This document shows, piece after piece, positions 1 through 7,828 of a DNA stretch of 24,427 nt (positions within the stretch are counted from its first letter, which is position 1; every line of letters starts with the position of its first letter). The position numbers and the translations under genes are program-made. A model generated the notes under the pieces. The model saw only the letters and a list, made by a program, of their open reading frames with translations. It was not told where the DNA came from and made no database searches. This DNA comes from an uncultured Bryobacterales bacterium (GTDB lineage: Bacteria > Acidobacteriota > Terriglobia > Bryobacterales > Bryobacteraceae): the NCBI GenBank assembly GCA_937959285.1, contig CALGAR010000108.1, forward strand, positions 1 to 24,427, written 5' to 3'.

Positions 1-1156
1 CTCCGTTGAGATCGCGCGCAATCTTCGGTGCTGCGGCGCCGATCAGGAGGACGGCCCGCGCCTTGGCTTGCAGCTCGTCGCGAAGCACTGTGTAGGGCGC
101 TCCCTTATCCTCTCCGCCTAAGATCACCCATAAGCCGCCCTGAAAGACGCTCAGAGCTTTCCTAGTTGCGTCCACGCTTGTGGCTTTGGAATCGTTGTAG
201 AAATCGACGCCACGGACCTTCGCAACAAACTCGAGCCTGTGCTCGACCCCCTGGAACGTTCTCGCCGCGTCGGCGATTCCCTCCAGGGAAGCTCCGGCGA
301 GACGGGTAGCCGCAATCGCAGCCAGCGTGTTCTCCACGTTATGAAGACCGCGAATCGACAGGTCCCGGGCAGCGAGCACCTTCGTTCCGTCCGCAACCAG
401 ACACTCGCCGTCAAACCACGCGCCCTCGCTCTGCGGGCGCAGGCCAAACCAGACAGGACGTCCCCGCCCGGTCCTGGAATAGCCGCGGCAGACATCGTCG
501 CAGGCGTTGAGGACCGCGAAATCCTCCTCTGTCTGATTCAAGAACAACCGCGACTTTGCCGCGGCATAGTTTTCAAAGGTGTGGTGACGGTTCAAGTGGT
601 TCGGCGTCACATTCAGAGCGACACCGATGCGTGCGCGAAACCGGAAGACCGTCTCCAACTGGAAGCTGGAGAGCTCGAGAACGTTCCACCGGTCATCGCG
701 GGAGGCATCGACAAGAGCGGCCGGAGGAGTCCCGATGTTTCCGCCCACCTGGCAGGGAATTCCACAACTTTTCAGGATGTGCCCGATCAAGGCAGTCGTT
801 GTCGTCTTTCCATTCGAGCCCGTCACGCCGAGGATTGGACCGCGCAGGAAGAAGCTCGCCAGCTCGACTTCACCAATCACCGGAACTCCCCGAGCTCTCG
901 CCGCCTCGAGCTCAGGAAGGTCGGCAGGGACACCGGGCGACACGACGATCAGGTCGACCCCCTGAAAGGCCTCAGGCGTTTGCGGAAGAAAAGGCACGTT
1001 GAGGGAGGCGAGCTTCGCTTCCAGCCCATCGATCGCGGATAACGGCCTGGCATCCGCGACACGCACATTGGCCTTCTGGTGCAGAAGAAGCTCCATCGCG
1101 GCAACGCCGCTGCGGGCCATTCCAACAACCAGTGCCTTTGCCCCGTTGATACGCAC
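1..1156 (-). CDS. murD: MurD, UDP-N-acetylmuramoylalanine-D-glutamate ligase (3' end cut off by window edge)
   Basis: This cytoplasmic ATP-dependent ligase adds D-glutamate to UDP-MurNAc-L-Ala in peptidoglycan precursor synthesis. The frame is open from a GTG at 1156 to base 1, giving 385 residues of a family usually near 450, so the C-terminal part of the ligand-binding domain lies outside. The N-terminus reads VRINGAKALVVGMARSGVA, the dinucleotide-like fold typical of MurD. The Mur-ligase P-loop GVTGSNGKTTTT is near residues 110-120, GGNIGTP and LELSSFQLE follow, then NVTPNHLNRH, and YNDSKATSVDAT is near residue 325. The start lies three bases after the mraY stop (TAG TAC GTG), so the two genes are probably translated together. 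No ATG start fits the N-terminus; GTG is the only candidate close to the mraY stop. Identity is very secure. Confidence 0.96.
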   Translation of the reverse strand, partial: MRINGAKALVVGMARSGVAAMELLLHQKANVRVADARPLSAIDGLEAKLASLNVPFLPQTPEAFQGVDLIVVSPGVPADLPELEAARARGVPVIGEVELASFFLRGPILGVTGSNGKTTTTALIGHILKSCGIPCQVGGNIGTPPAALVDASRDDRWNVLELSSFQLETVFRFRARIGVALNVTPNHLNRHHTFENYAAAKSRLFLNQTEEDFAVLNACDDVCRGYSRTGRGRPVWFGLRPQSEGAWFDGECLVADGTKVLAARDLSIRGLHNVENTLAAIAATRLAGASLEGIADAARTFQGVEHRLEFVAKVRGVDFYNDSKATSVDATRKALSVFQGGLWVILGGEDKGAPYTVLRDELQAKARAVLLIGAAAPKIARDLNG

Positions 1157-1159
1157 GTA

Positions 1160-2293
1160 CTACCTCAACTTGAGCGTTGTCAGCGCAAACAGCGCCATGA
1201 CGAGCCCGGCGATCCAGAAGCGGGTAATGATTTTGGCTTCCTGCCAGCCCAGTGCCTCAAAGTGATGGTGCAGCGGAGCCATCTTGAAAATTCGCTTGCC
1301 GCGCAGCTTGTAGCTCCCGACCTGAAGGATGACGGAAACTGCCTCCAGCACGAACACGCCGCCGATGAAGGGCAGCAGCAATTCCTGCTTGATCAGAATC
1401 GCTACGGTCGCGAGCCCTCCCCCCAGCGACAGCGATCCTACATCGCCCATGAAAATCTCCGCGGGGTGCGCGTTGTACCACAGAAACCCGATAGAGGCGC
1501 CGGTCATTGCCGCGCAGAAAATGGTCAGTTCAGAGGCGCCCGGCAGTCGCGCCAGGTCCAGATACTCGGCGAATTCCCGGTGCCCGCTCGTGTATGCGAG
1601 AACAGTCATCGCTCCCGCTGCAATGATCGTAAGACCGATCGCAAGACCATCCAGGCCGTCGGTGAGATTCACCGCGTTCGCTGAACCAACCAGCACAAAG
1701 GCCGTAAACAAATAGAAGAAGAAAAAGGCGAGAGGATAGGTCCAGGGATTCGCCAGCATCGGCTGAAGCAGCAGGTCCGGCTTGAACTGCTTGAAGAACG
1801 GGACGTTGATGTTCGTGGAGTAAGCTCCGGCAGAATGGAGTCCAAGCAGAATGCCTGCGATCATCATCGCAGCCAGGATCTGCAGAGCCAGTTTATGCCG
1901 CCCTTTCAGGCCGAGATTCCGCATCCTGCGGATCTTACAGTAGTCGTCGTAGAAGCCGATCGCACCGTAGCTCACGAGCCCGAACATCGCAACCCACACG
2001 TACGGATTTGTAAGATTCGCCCAGAGCAGGGTTGGGACGATGATCGAGATCACAATCAGGACGCCGCCCATGGTCGGCGTGCCGGCCTTTTTCTGATGTG
2101 ATTTCGGTCCCTCCTCGCGGATGTACTGCCCGATCTGGAACTGGTGCAGCTTCTCGATCAGCCACGGCCCAAGCGCGATACAGAGAAACAGCGCCGTCAG
2201 GCTGGCAAACGCAGTCCGGAACGTGACGTAGCTGAACACACGCAGCGGACTGAAGTAGGGATAAAGGACTTCGTAGAGCAGCCAGTACAGCAT
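1160..2293 (-). CDS. mraY: MraY, phospho-N-acetylmuramoyl-pentapeptide transferase
   Basis: This integral membrane enzyme transfers phospho-MurNAc-pentapeptide from UDP to undecaprenyl phosphate to make lipid I. The 377-residue length is normal for the family (about 360-370). It is strongly hydrophobic with about ten membrane segments. Family motifs are all present: the aspartate pair in FYDDY (D116, D117), NLTDGLDGLA (209-218), FMGDVGSLSLGG with catalytic-site D283, and the histidine motif LHHHFEALGW (341-350). ATG start lies four bases after the murF stop, and murD begins three bases after its own stop. Nothing is missing or unusual. Confidence 0.98.
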   Translation of the reverse strand: MLYWLLYEVLYPYFSPLRVFSYVTFRTAFASLTALFLCIALGPWLIEKLHQFQIGQYIREEGPKSHQKKAGTPTMGGVLIVISIIVPTLLWANLTNPYVWVAMFGLVSYGAIGFYDDYCKIRRMRNLGLKGRHKLALQILAAMMIAGILLGLHSAGAYSTNINVPFFKQFKPDLLLQPMLANPWTYPLAFFFFYLFTAFVLVGSANAVNLTDGLDGLAIGLTIIAAGAMTVLAYTSGHREFAEYLDLARLPGASELTIFCAAMTGASIGFLWYNAHPAEIFMGDVGSLSLGGGLATVAILIKQELLLPFIGGVFVLEAVSVILQVGSYKLRGKRIFKMAPLHHHFEALGWQEAKIITRFWIAGLVMALFALTTLKLR

Positions 2294-2297
2294 GGTG

Positions 2298-3638
2298 CTA
2301 GCTCAAGAACCTTTCCAGAGCCCGCTCCACATGCGTACCGCGCGAGCCCTTAAACAGAACCGCATCGCCCTCCCTGGCGATGGTCTTCAAAAATCGCCCG
2401 GCCTCCTCCGGCTCATCAAAAAAGTACGCGGCGCCGCTGCCAAGCCCTGCTTCAATGGCCGCGTCGACCATATGCTTGGCCGCGCCGCGTATCCCAACGA
2501 GCACGGACACATCTGCTTTCGCGACGTAACTCCCTACTTCGCGATGCAGGGTCTCGGCCAGGCGGCCGAGTTCGAGCATTTCGCCCAGCACGGCGATACG
2601 GCGCCGCGCAGGCGTCGAACGGAGCAGGTCCACCATCACACGGACCGCTTCCGGATTCGAGTTATAGCAATCGTTCCAAATCGTAATGCCATCCCGCACA
2701 ATACGCTCCCCGCGCATCTGGCCGGGCTGGAGCTCTTTCACTGCTTCCGTCAAACGGCCCAGCGGGACATCCAATGCACGCGCGACAGCGAGGCCAGCCA
2801 GGATGTTCGATACTCCATGCCGCCCGGCAAGTCGCGTTTCAAAGACAACCCCGTCCACCTCGAAACGGGCTCCCGTATCCGTCTCAACTACATTTCTGGC
2901 GCGGACCTCGGCCGGTTCGGAGAGCCCAAAGGTGATCGTACGGCCGGCATGAATGCTCTGAAACTCAGCGACACGCGGATCGTCAGCGTTCAGGATGGCG
3001 ATTCCGTCCTTGGGCAAGGATTCAACGAGCTCCCGCTTCGCCAGCGTGACGCCCTCAATCGAACCGAAGTTCTCCACATGAGCATAGCCAACGTTTGTCA
3101 CAACGCCGACCTGCGGCTGTGCGATTTTACTCAATTCCCGAATCTCGCCAGCATGATTCATGCCAATTTCGAGGACAGCCGCTTGCGCATCATCGGGGAT
3201 ATGCAGGACGGAAAGCGGAACGCCAATGTGATTGTTGTAATTCCCCGCCGTCTTGCCGACCCGCATCTGTGATCCGAGGATCGCCGCGATTACATCCTTT
3301 GTTGTGGTCTTTCCGGCGCTGCCCGTAACGCCGATCACGGTACCGCCCCATCGCTCCCGCGCCCACGCCGCCAGCTTCTGCATCGCAGCCAGCGAATCTT
3401 CGACGCGTAAGACAGGCCCATCCGCCTCGACAGGACGGTCGGCGACAGCGATGCTTGCGCCCTTCGCGAATGCTGCCTGGACGTAGGCGTTGCCGTCATG
3501 GTTGGGCCCTCGCAGCGCAACAAAAGCCTCTCCGGGCTTGATCGTCCGAGTGTCGGTGCTCCAGCGGCTGACTTCGAGATCGCCTGCCGGATTTACCGTA
3601 CCCAGAACCTTGGCTGCGTCCGAAACCTTTATCTTCAA
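2298..3638 (-). CDS. murF: MurF, UDP-N-acetylmuramoyl-tripeptide-D-alanyl-D-alanine ligase
   Basis: MurF completes the cytoplasmic pentapeptide precursor by adding D-Ala-D-Ala. Visible motifs are the P-loop TGSAGKTTTKD (105-115), NYNNHIGVPL (133-142), LEIGMNHAGEI (156-166) and WNDCYNSNPEA in the C-terminal half. The 446-residue length is normal. The start codon is TTG at 3638-3636, inside a TTGA overlap with the murE stop, and a GGAG ribosome-binding site lies seven bases upstream. The product then begins (M)KIKVSDAAKVLG, which is the expected MurF N-terminus. The overlap implies translational coupling to murE. Confidence 0.97.
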   Translation of the reverse strand: MKIKVSDAAKVLGTVNPAGDLEVSRWSTDTRTIKPGEAFVALRGPNHDGNAYVQAAFAKGASIAVADRPVEADGPVLRVEDSLAAMQKLAAWARERWGGTVIGVTGSAGKTTTKDVIAAILGSQMRVGKTAGNYNNHIGVPLSVLHIPDDAQAAVLEIGMNHAGEIRELSKIAQPQVGVVTNVGYAHVENFGSIEGVTLAKRELVESLPKDGIAILNADDPRVAEFQSIHAGRTITFGLSEPAEVRARNVVETDTGARFEVDGVVFETRLAGRHGVSNILAGLAVARALDVPLGRLTEAVKELQPGQMRGERIVRDGITIWNDCYNSNPEAVRVMVDLLRSTPARRRIAVLGEMLELGRLAETLHREVGSYVAKADVSVLVGIRGAAKHMVDAAIEAGLGSGAAYFFDEPEEAGRFLKTIAREGDAVLFKGSRGTHVERALERFLS

Positions 3639-5116
3639 GAGCTCACTCCATAACCCATGGAGCGCAGAACGAGCCTCGCCTTCTCCCGGTCATCAAATGG
3701 ATGCCTGACGCCCGCGATTTCCTGGTACGGTTCATGTCCCTTGCCAGCCAGGATCACAATGTCTCCAGGGCGTGCCTCGTGAAGCGCCAGCCGGATCGCC
3801 TTCTCCCGATCGGGCTCCACTGCATGCTTCGTGTCAAACTTTCGTATTCCCACCAGCGCATCGTTCATGATGGCTAGCGGATCTTCCGAACGGGGGTTGT
3901 CGGACGTTAGTACAACAAAGTCGCTCGCCTCGGCCGCAGCCTGGCCCATCAGCGGACGTTTCGATCTGTCGCGATCGCCGCCGCATCCAAACAGCGTGAT
4001 CACGCGTTTCGGGTTGAGTCCCCGCGCGACCGAGATCGTATTCCGCAGCGCGTCATCGGTATGCGCGTAATCGACGACTACCAGGAACGGCTGTCCCGCC
4101 TCGATGCGTTCAAAGCGTCCCGGCACCGCGCGAAGCTCACCGATGCCTCGACAGATTGCTTCCTCCGGAATACCGAGACTGAGTCCGGCTCCAACGGCCG
4201 CCAGGATGTTGTACACGTTGATCCGCCCGATTAGCGCCGATCGGATGGGGATACTCCGAGCCTGGTAGCCGACCTGGAAGCGCAAGCCGTCAAAGCCCGA
4301 GTGGATGTCGCGAGCGCGGACGGCTCCATGGTTGATACCGTAACTCAGCACACTGGTTCCCTGCCCCACCTGCAGCCGCCGCCCGTACTCGTCGTCGTGA
4401 TTGACAACCGCCCAGGCAGGCGGAGGGCCGCCTGCTCCGGAAAACAGCAGTTGCTTGGCGTCCAGATACGCCTCCATCGTCCCGTGAAAATCCAGATGGT
4501 CTCTCGTCAGGTTCGTGAATACCGCAGTATGGAAGCGAAGCCCGAAGACACGACGGAGAGCAAGAGCGTGCGACGAAACCTCCATTGTGACATGAGATCC
4601 ACCCCTCTGTTCCACTTGCTGAAAGAGGCGTAGCAGGTCCAGACTCTCCGGCGTCGTATTGACCGCGTCGCGGCGCTCTCCAGCCACGTGATACTCGATC
4701 GTGCCCACCAACCCCGTCGCGTGCCCTGCCGCGCGCAGAATCGAGTCGATCAGATAGGAGGTTGTTGTCTTTCCGTTCGTCCCCGTGATCCCTACCACTT
4801 TCAGGCGCTCGTCCGGCGCGGCATAGAAGCGCCGCGCAGCAAGAGCCAGAGCCTCGCGGCCATGAGTAACCATAATCCACGGCCCGTCGAAGCCGTCCGG
4901 AGGTGGCAGTTCGCTGACTATCGCAATCGCTCCGCGGTCCAGGGCCTGCCGGGCGAAACTCCGCCCATCCACCTTGGCCCCGGGAAAGGCGAAGAAGAGG
5001 GACCCCGGCGAGACTCGCCTCGAGTCGTATTCAAGACTGGCGACAGATGTTTGCCGGATGGCCGCGGGAAGGGTGTCCGGGAGGGGGAAGCCGGAGAAAA
5101 TTTCTTCTACCGTCAT
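3635..5116 (-). CDS. murE: MurE, UDP-MurNAc-L-Ala-D-Glu:meso-diaminopimelate ligase
   Basis: MurE adds the third residue of the stem peptide. Motifs in order are the P-loop GITGTNGKTTT (109-119), NTTPES (153-158), EVSSHAL (179-185), the carbamylated lysine in YLDAKQ (K221), VDYAHTDDAL (348-357), and SDNPR (405-409). DNPR is the established discriminator for meso-diaminopimelate rather than L-lysine, so the organism probably has DAP-type peptidoglycan. The C-terminus has GKGHE (458-462) and HPFDDRE (472-478). The ATG lies six bases after the ftsI stop, and I see no strong Shine-Dalgarno there, so translation may depend on ftsI. The 493-residue length is normal. Confidence 0.97.
   Translation of the reverse strand: MTVEEIFSGFPLPDTLPAAIRQTSVASLEYDSRRVSPGSLFFAFPGAKVDGRSFARQALDRGAIAIVSELPPPDGFDGPWIMVTHGREALALAARRFYAAPDERLKVVGITGTNGKTTTSYLIDSILRAAGHATGLVGTIEYHVAGERRDAVNTTPESLDLLRLFQQVEQRGGSHVTMEVSSHALALRRVFGLRFHTAVFTNLTRDHLDFHGTMEAYLDAKQLLFSGAGGPPPAWAVVNHDDEYGRRLQVGQGTSVLSYGINHGAVRARDIHSGFDGLRFQVGYQARSIPIRSALIGRINVYNILAAVGAGLSLGIPEEAICRGIGELRAVPGRFERIEAGQPFLVVVDYAHTDDALRNTISVARGLNPKRVITLFGCGGDRDRSKRPLMGQAAAEASDFVVLTSDNPRSEDPLAIMNDALVGIRKFDTKHAVEPDREKAIRLALHEARPGDIVILAGKGHEPYQEIAGVRHPFDDREKARLVLRSMGYGVSS
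3646..3649 (-). promoter_or_regulatory. Ribosome-binding site supporting the TTG start of murF
   Basis: GGAG on the minus strand ends seven bases before the TTG at 3638. It lies in the last codons of murE and supports the rare start codon in the TTGA overlap. Confidence 0.6.
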
Positions 5117-5122
5117 CGAGTG

Positions 5123-7159
5123 TCAACGCGCAAACTGGATGCGAACGCGTTCCCCTGGCATCAGCACACTCCCCGCCGGAGGATCTTGTGCACGAGCGAT
5201 GCCATACCCGGTCCACTCCACCTGGATGCCGCTGGCCGTGGACTCCTCCAAGACTTTGCGGAGGGTCTTACCCGTAAAATCGGGGACGCGGAGCGTTGAG
5301 GCGTATTGAACAGGGGGAGGGGTCGCTTCTCCGTCATTGCGCACTGTTTTCAAAGACGCGCCGGCGATGCGTGGGGCTTCATCTGTTACTTCTCCCGGAT
5401 CGTCGAATGCGGGCGGGAGATCGTTTGTCGCAAGTTTCCGGTCCCCGGTTTCGTCCGGAAGCGTCTCAGGCAGATCCTTCCGTACGTCCAAAATTCGAAG
5501 CGCTTCAGCCGCAACTTCCCTGAACACCGGAGCAGCGACGGTTCCGCCATACTTCGTCGCGCCGTTCAGGGTCACGACAATCACGACCCTCGGGTTGTTG
5601 AGCGGGGCAAACCCCATGAACGAGGCATTGTACTGACTGGTGTACCGCCGCAACTGCGGGTTCCAGATCTGCGCCGAACCGGTCTTGCCGGCAGCGCTGT
5701 AGCCTGCAGGCTGCGCCTTCTTTCCGGTTCCGGCCCGCACGACCCCTTCCATCATGCTGGCCATCTTCGCCGCCGTTTCCGGCCGCAGCGCCCGAACCGG
5801 CTCCTTAACGGGTTCGGGCACTTCGGGGCCATCCGGAGCTCTCCGTGACAGGATCAGCCTCGGCTGCACCAGGTAGCCGCCATTTGCGATCACGGCAGCA
5901 GCCCGCGCGAGCTGAAGGTTCGTAGCCATCACCTCATGCCCCATCGCCACGGACCCGATCGAGGTGGCCTGCCACATCTTCAGCGGCCATACTCGCCCGG
6001 CGGACTCCGATGGCAGAGGGATTCCAGTCAACTGTCCAAACCCAAACCGGCGTACGTACTCATACAGCTTCTCCTCGCCGACAGCCAGGCCGGCCTTGAT
6101 CGCCCCGACATTGCTTGACTTCGCCAGAACCTCCGCGAGCGTGAGAGTTCCGTACGGATCGTGGTCGTGAATTACACGTGTAAAGAGCTTGATGCGGCCG
6201 TGGCCGCAGTCGATCAGACTATCCGGCCGCAGCCTGGTCGTCTCTAAAGCCGCGGCGAGTGTAATCACTTTGAAGACGGATCCCGGCTCATACGGGGCGG
6301 AGATAGAAAGATTCTGCCGTGCTTTCAGCTCACTCTCGGAAGTCGGATTGGTGTTCGGATCGAACGTCGGGTAGTTGGCCATCGCCAGAACTTCGCCGGT
6401 CTTCGGATCCATGACAACCAGGCTCCCCGTCCAGGCCCGGTTCTCCTTCACTGCGCGGGACAGCGACTGTTCAGCCGCGAACTGAATTCGCGTATCGATC
6501 GTAAGCCGCAGGTTCGTGCCGGCTCTCGGGCGCTCGATAATTTCGGAATCATAGCCGCGGCGGCGGGAGTCGGTTAGCATCCGCTGCAAGCCGGGCTTAC
6601 CCCGCAGCACACTGTCCATGCTCTGCTCGATACCGGCGTTGCCCCGCTCCTCGTGATCGACGCTCCCCAGAACATGCGCTGCCGTTGTGCCGTTGGGATA
6701 GCGCCTGCTTGTCTCTTTCCGAAACTCGATCCAGTCGAAAGGTAGGCTCTTCAGACTGCGGGCCTGCTCGTCGGTGATCCGGCGCTTGATCCACAGGAAG
6801 CCCCTCCGCTGATCCATCGCCTTCTTGAGGTCCTGATACAGCTTGGCTCGATCCAGGTCGAGAATCCGCGCAAAGACCTCGGCCGCGGTCTGGGGATCGG
6901 GCAGGCGCATCGGGTTGACGCAAACAGATTCCACGGGCAAGGTCATCGCGAGGGTATTGCCGTGGCGGTCAACGATCGTGCCACGGGGAGCCGGAATCTC
7001 CTCGACCTTCATCTGCTGCTGACGCGCCATCTTTTGGTATTCGTCGTGGCAAATCGTCTGCAGGTAGAGCAGGCGGGCGATCAGGACAATGGCCCAGCAG
7101 AGGCCAATGACGCCGAGGAAAAGAATTCTCTTCTGTTGCGGCTGGCTCTCGTGATGCAT
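5123..7159 (-). CDS. ftsI: FtsI-type class B penicillin-binding protein with C-terminal PASTA domain
   Basis: This is the septal peptidoglycan transpeptidase, anchored in the inner membrane with its catalytic domain in the periplasm. One transmembrane segment (ILFLGVIGLCWAIVLIARLL) sits near the N-terminus, followed by the PBP dimerisation domain beginning at APRGTIVDRHGN. The transpeptidase motifs are all present: SVFK (nucleophile S294 from this start), SSN (348-350) and KTGS (492-495). A proline- and acid-rich linker leads to a single PASTA domain over the last 55 residues (RVPDFTGKTLRKVL...VRIQF). I chose ATG at 7159 because GGGGA lies five bases upstream; an in-frame TTG at 7171 would add four residues but has no Shine-Dalgarno. 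It sits between ftsL and murE as in typical dcw clusters. Confidence 0.96.
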   Translation of the reverse strand: MHHESQPQQKRILFLGVIGLCWAIVLIARLLYLQTICHDEYQKMARQQQMKVEEIPAPRGTIVDRHGNTLAMTLPVESVCVNPMRLPDPQTAAEVFARILDLDRAKLYQDLKKAMDQRRGFLWIKRRITDEQARSLKSLPFDWIEFRKETSRRYPNGTTAAHVLGSVDHEERGNAGIEQSMDSVLRGKPGLQRMLTDSRRRGYDSEIIERPRAGTNLRLTIDTRIQFAAEQSLSRAVKENRAWTGSLVVMDPKTGEVLAMANYPTFDPNTNPTSESELKARQNLSISAPYEPGSVFKVITLAAALETTRLRPDSLIDCGHGRIKLFTRVIHDHDPYGTLTLAEVLAKSSNVGAIKAGLAVGEEKLYEYVRRFGFGQLTGIPLPSESAGRVWPLKMWQATSIGSVAMGHEVMATNLQLARAAAVIANGGYLVQPRLILSRRAPDGPEVPEPVKEPVRALRPETAAKMASMMEGVVRAGTGKKAQPAGYSAAGKTGSAQIWNPQLRRYTSQYNASFMGFAPLNNPRVVIVVTLNGATKYGGTVAAPVFREVAAEALRILDVRKDLPETLPDETGDRKLATNDLPPAFDDPGEVTDEAPRIAGASLKTVRNDGEATPPPVQYASTLRVPDFTGKTLRKVLEESTASGIQVEWTGYGIARAQDPPAGSVLMPGERVRIQFAR

Positions 7160-7169
7160 CCCGGTCCCC
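7160..7169 (-). promoter_or_regulatory. Ribosome-binding site deciding the ftsI start
   Basis: On the minus strand GGGGA lies five bases before the ATG at 7159. It overlaps the alternative TTG codon at 7171, which itself has only T-rich sequence upstream, so the ATG is favoured. Confidence 0.6.
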
Positions 7170-7175
7170 AAAACT

Positions 7176-7212
7176 AAGAAAAGGCAGGCATCCTCGAGGG
7201 GAAATGCCTGCC
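7176..7212 (-). terminator. Terminator-like or attenuator hairpin in the ftsL-ftsI gap
   Basis: Read on the minus strand, GGCAGGCAT (7212-7204) pairs perfectly with ATGCCTGCC (7191-7183) across a 12-base loop, and TTTTCTT follows immediately. This is the layout of a rho-independent terminator, only about 24 bases before the ftsI start codon. The loop carries TCCCC, which is complementary to the GGGGA of the ftsI ribosome-binding site, so an alternative pairing is possible. It lies inside an otherwise compact operon, so it may attenuate or tune ftsI and the downstream mur genes rather than end the operon. Confidence 0.6.
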
Positions 7213-7257
7213 ATAAGAGAGGAATGGACTACGAAAAACTTCGCTTGCCCCTCCGCA

Positions 7258-7746
7258 CTACTTCTTCGGCAAATTCATCGCGACGGCGTCTTTCGTGCTG
7301 CCCTCGAGATAGACAACCTTGTCGGGTGCAGGATCGACCAGCCTTTGAATCCTGGCGAGCTCCTCAAGCCTTTGCGGCGTCACCAGCTCCGCTTCCCGAA
7401 TTTCCAGGCTCCTCGCCATTGCCTGCAGCTCCTCGTTTTCCTTCTTCAGCCGTTCGATTTGGTATCCAGCCAGCAATCCATAGGCGCCGGGCAACAGCAT
7501 CGCAATCACGAGCACCGCAACAATGCAGGCGACGGCGATCGAATGCACGCAAGCAGTGCGCGCCTGCGGGTCGGCCTCCCGCACGACGAGCGAGTTGTCA
7601 ATCTTCTTGATGAAAAAGTGCACGTCCTCGTTAGGCAGCGGGCGCAAGACGCAAGAATCCACGCTGCGACGAACCTCGTCGGATTCGCCCTCCCACCACC
7701 GGCTGGCTGACGTCAGCCGCCCATAGAAAGTTGCCAGACTCGCCAT
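7258..7746 (-). CDS. ftsL: FtsL-like cell division protein (bitopic, coiled coil)
   Basis: This small inner-membrane division protein is expected to join FtsB and FtsQ and to activate FtsI/FtsW. It has a cytoplasmic N-terminus of about 66 residues, one hydrophobic segment (about 67-93), then a heptad-like coiled coil (about 97-120, YQIERLKKENEELQAMARSL) and a short periplasmic tail. FtsL proteins diverge quickly, so the call rests on topology plus position between rsmH and ftsI. The 162-residue length is longer than many FtsL proteins because of the N-terminal tail. I chose ATG at 7746 because GGAGAGG lies eight bases upstream; the in-frame ATG at 7782 falls right after a GC hairpin and has no clear ribosome-binding site. 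Confidence 0.85.
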   Translation of the reverse strand: MASLATFYGRLTSASRWWEGESDEVRRSVDSCVLRPLPNEDVHFFIKKIDNSLVVREADPQARTACVHSIAVACIVAVLVIAMLLPGAYGLLAGYQIERLKKENEELQAMARSLEIREAELVTPQRLEELARIQRLVDPAPDKVVYLEGSTKDAVAMNLPKK

Positions 7747-7754
7747 TTTTATAA

Positions 7755-7761
7755 CCTCTCC
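7755..7761 (-). promoter_or_regulatory. Ribosome-binding site deciding the ftsL start
   Basis: GGAGAGG on the minus strand ends eight bases before the ATG at 7746. It is one of the best Shine-Dalgarno matches in this operon and selects the shorter of two in-frame ATG starts. Confidence 0.6.
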
Positions 7762-7787
7762 GAAATTCGTTCCTGTCCCCATCCGCC

Positions 7788-7806
7788 CGCGCCGGCGTCC
7801 GGCACG
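7788..7806 (-). repeat. GC-rich hairpin between rsmH and ftsL
   Basis: On the minus strand CGTGCCGG (7806-7799) and CCGGCGCG (7795-7788) form an eight-pair stem, one pair being G-U, around a three-base ACG loop. No T-run follows, so it is not a standard terminator. It could stabilise or process the transcript between the two genes. Confidence 0.35.
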
Positions 7807-7828
7807 GCATGAAATCCTGCAAATATCG

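Noticed and set aside
239..1042. Long plus-strand open frame opposite murD
   Set aside because: It lies antisense to a clear MurD with all family motifs; its own product is low-complexity, Arg-rich and resembles no family.
2292..3272. 326-codon plus-strand open frame opposite murF
   Set aside because: Shadow of a GC-rich gene; the murF frame on the other strand carries every expected motif.
7160..7171. TTG at 7171 as the ftsI start
   Set aside because: It has no Shine-Dalgarno; the ATG twelve bases later has GGGGA at a good distance.
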